DNA of 64,000 nucleotides. Source: Clostridia bacterium (lineage in GTDB: Bacteria; Bacillota; Clostridia; Christensenellales; UBA1242). Positions within the stretch are counted from its first letter, which is position 1. Below are more model-generated notes on this DNA. The model saw only the letters and a program-made list of their open reading frames with translations, was not told the origin of the DNA and did not search any database. The stretch covers positions 1-64,000 of the forward strand of contig JAFVEA010000003.1 in the NCBI GenBank assembly GCA_017478185.1, given 5' to 3'. The DNA itself is not shown here.

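Noticed and set aside
16260-63871. Many 60-130-codon open frames in other frames and on the minus strand across the right-hand 50 kb
   Set aside because: They lie inside the continuous giant frame and have low-complexity translations rich in Leu, Gln, Cys or Val that mirror the repeat's codon bias. They lack consistent ribosome sites.
13823-64000. CRISPR-like array or intergenic satellite instead of a gene
   Set aside because: Periodicity follows codons and domain motifs over 50 kb with an intact frame, and the repeats differ by substitutions that preserve Ig-like core residues.
13823-64000. Mobile element or prophage origin of the right-hand region
   Set aside because: No transposase, integrase, terminal repeats or phage structural genes are seen in the window.
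61082-64000. Cell-wall anchor (LPXTG or SLH) of the giant protein
   Set aside because: None is seen; the window ends inside an Ig-like unit, so the anchor, if any, is outside.

Overview
The window is AT-rich bacterial DNA. It reads as an endospore-forming Firmicute (Clostridia/Bacilli-like), probably an uncultured low-GC lineage. The main evidence is dpaA-dpaB-dapA, the pathway that makes the spore compound dipicolinic acid, lying near asd and an aspartate kinase gene, much as in the Bacillus subtilis spoVFA-spoVFB-asd-dapG-dapA cluster. Strong Shine-Dalgarno sequences, ATGA start/stop overlaps and TGA used as a stop fit the standard bacterial code. The species cannot be named from this sequence alone.

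Left part (1-5.6 kb): two minus-strand genes in one transcription unit encode envelope proteins. One (3407-5068) looks like a methyltransferase-like cytoplasmic domain joined through one membrane segment to an exported domain. The other (1-3404, running off the left edge) is a membrane-anchored protein of at least 1,134 residues with six ~200-residue repeats. A small unknown gene (5269-5598) is transcribed divergently from a near-consensus sigma-A promoter.

Middle part (5.6-13.5 kb): a housekeeping and sporulation block, almost all on the minus strand: proS (archaeal/eukaryal-type prolyl-tRNA synthetase), lysC-asd, then dpaA-dpaB-dapA. One plus-strand P-loop ATPase gene sits between asd and dpaA. 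LysC and Asd make aspartate semialdehyde, DapA makes hydroxy-tetrahydrodipicolinate, and DpaAB oxidises it to dipicolinate. proS has a clear promoter and a leader that contains a possible 10-codon ORF ending Pro-stop.

Right part (13.8-64 kb): one uninterrupted plus-strand reading frame starts at 13823 and is still open at base 64000, giving at least 16,726 codons (50.2 kb, about 78% of the window). It has an N-terminal signal/anchor, eight GLUG-type beta-helix modules, and roughly 130 MBG/YDG-type Ig-like units. The Ig-like part has a higher-order organisation: a block of 12 units (~1,140-1,180 residues, ~3.42-3.54 kb) is repeated about eight times or more. GLUG modules are inserted inside a single Ig-like unit, at the same block position (slot 5) in two successive blocks. 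Three successive blocks carry an EF-hand-like calcium loop at the same place in slot 1. Near-identical DNA copies at constant spacing show recent internal duplication or gene conversion. The protein is most likely a giant surface adhesin or fibre, but its C-terminus and anchoring signal lie outside the window.
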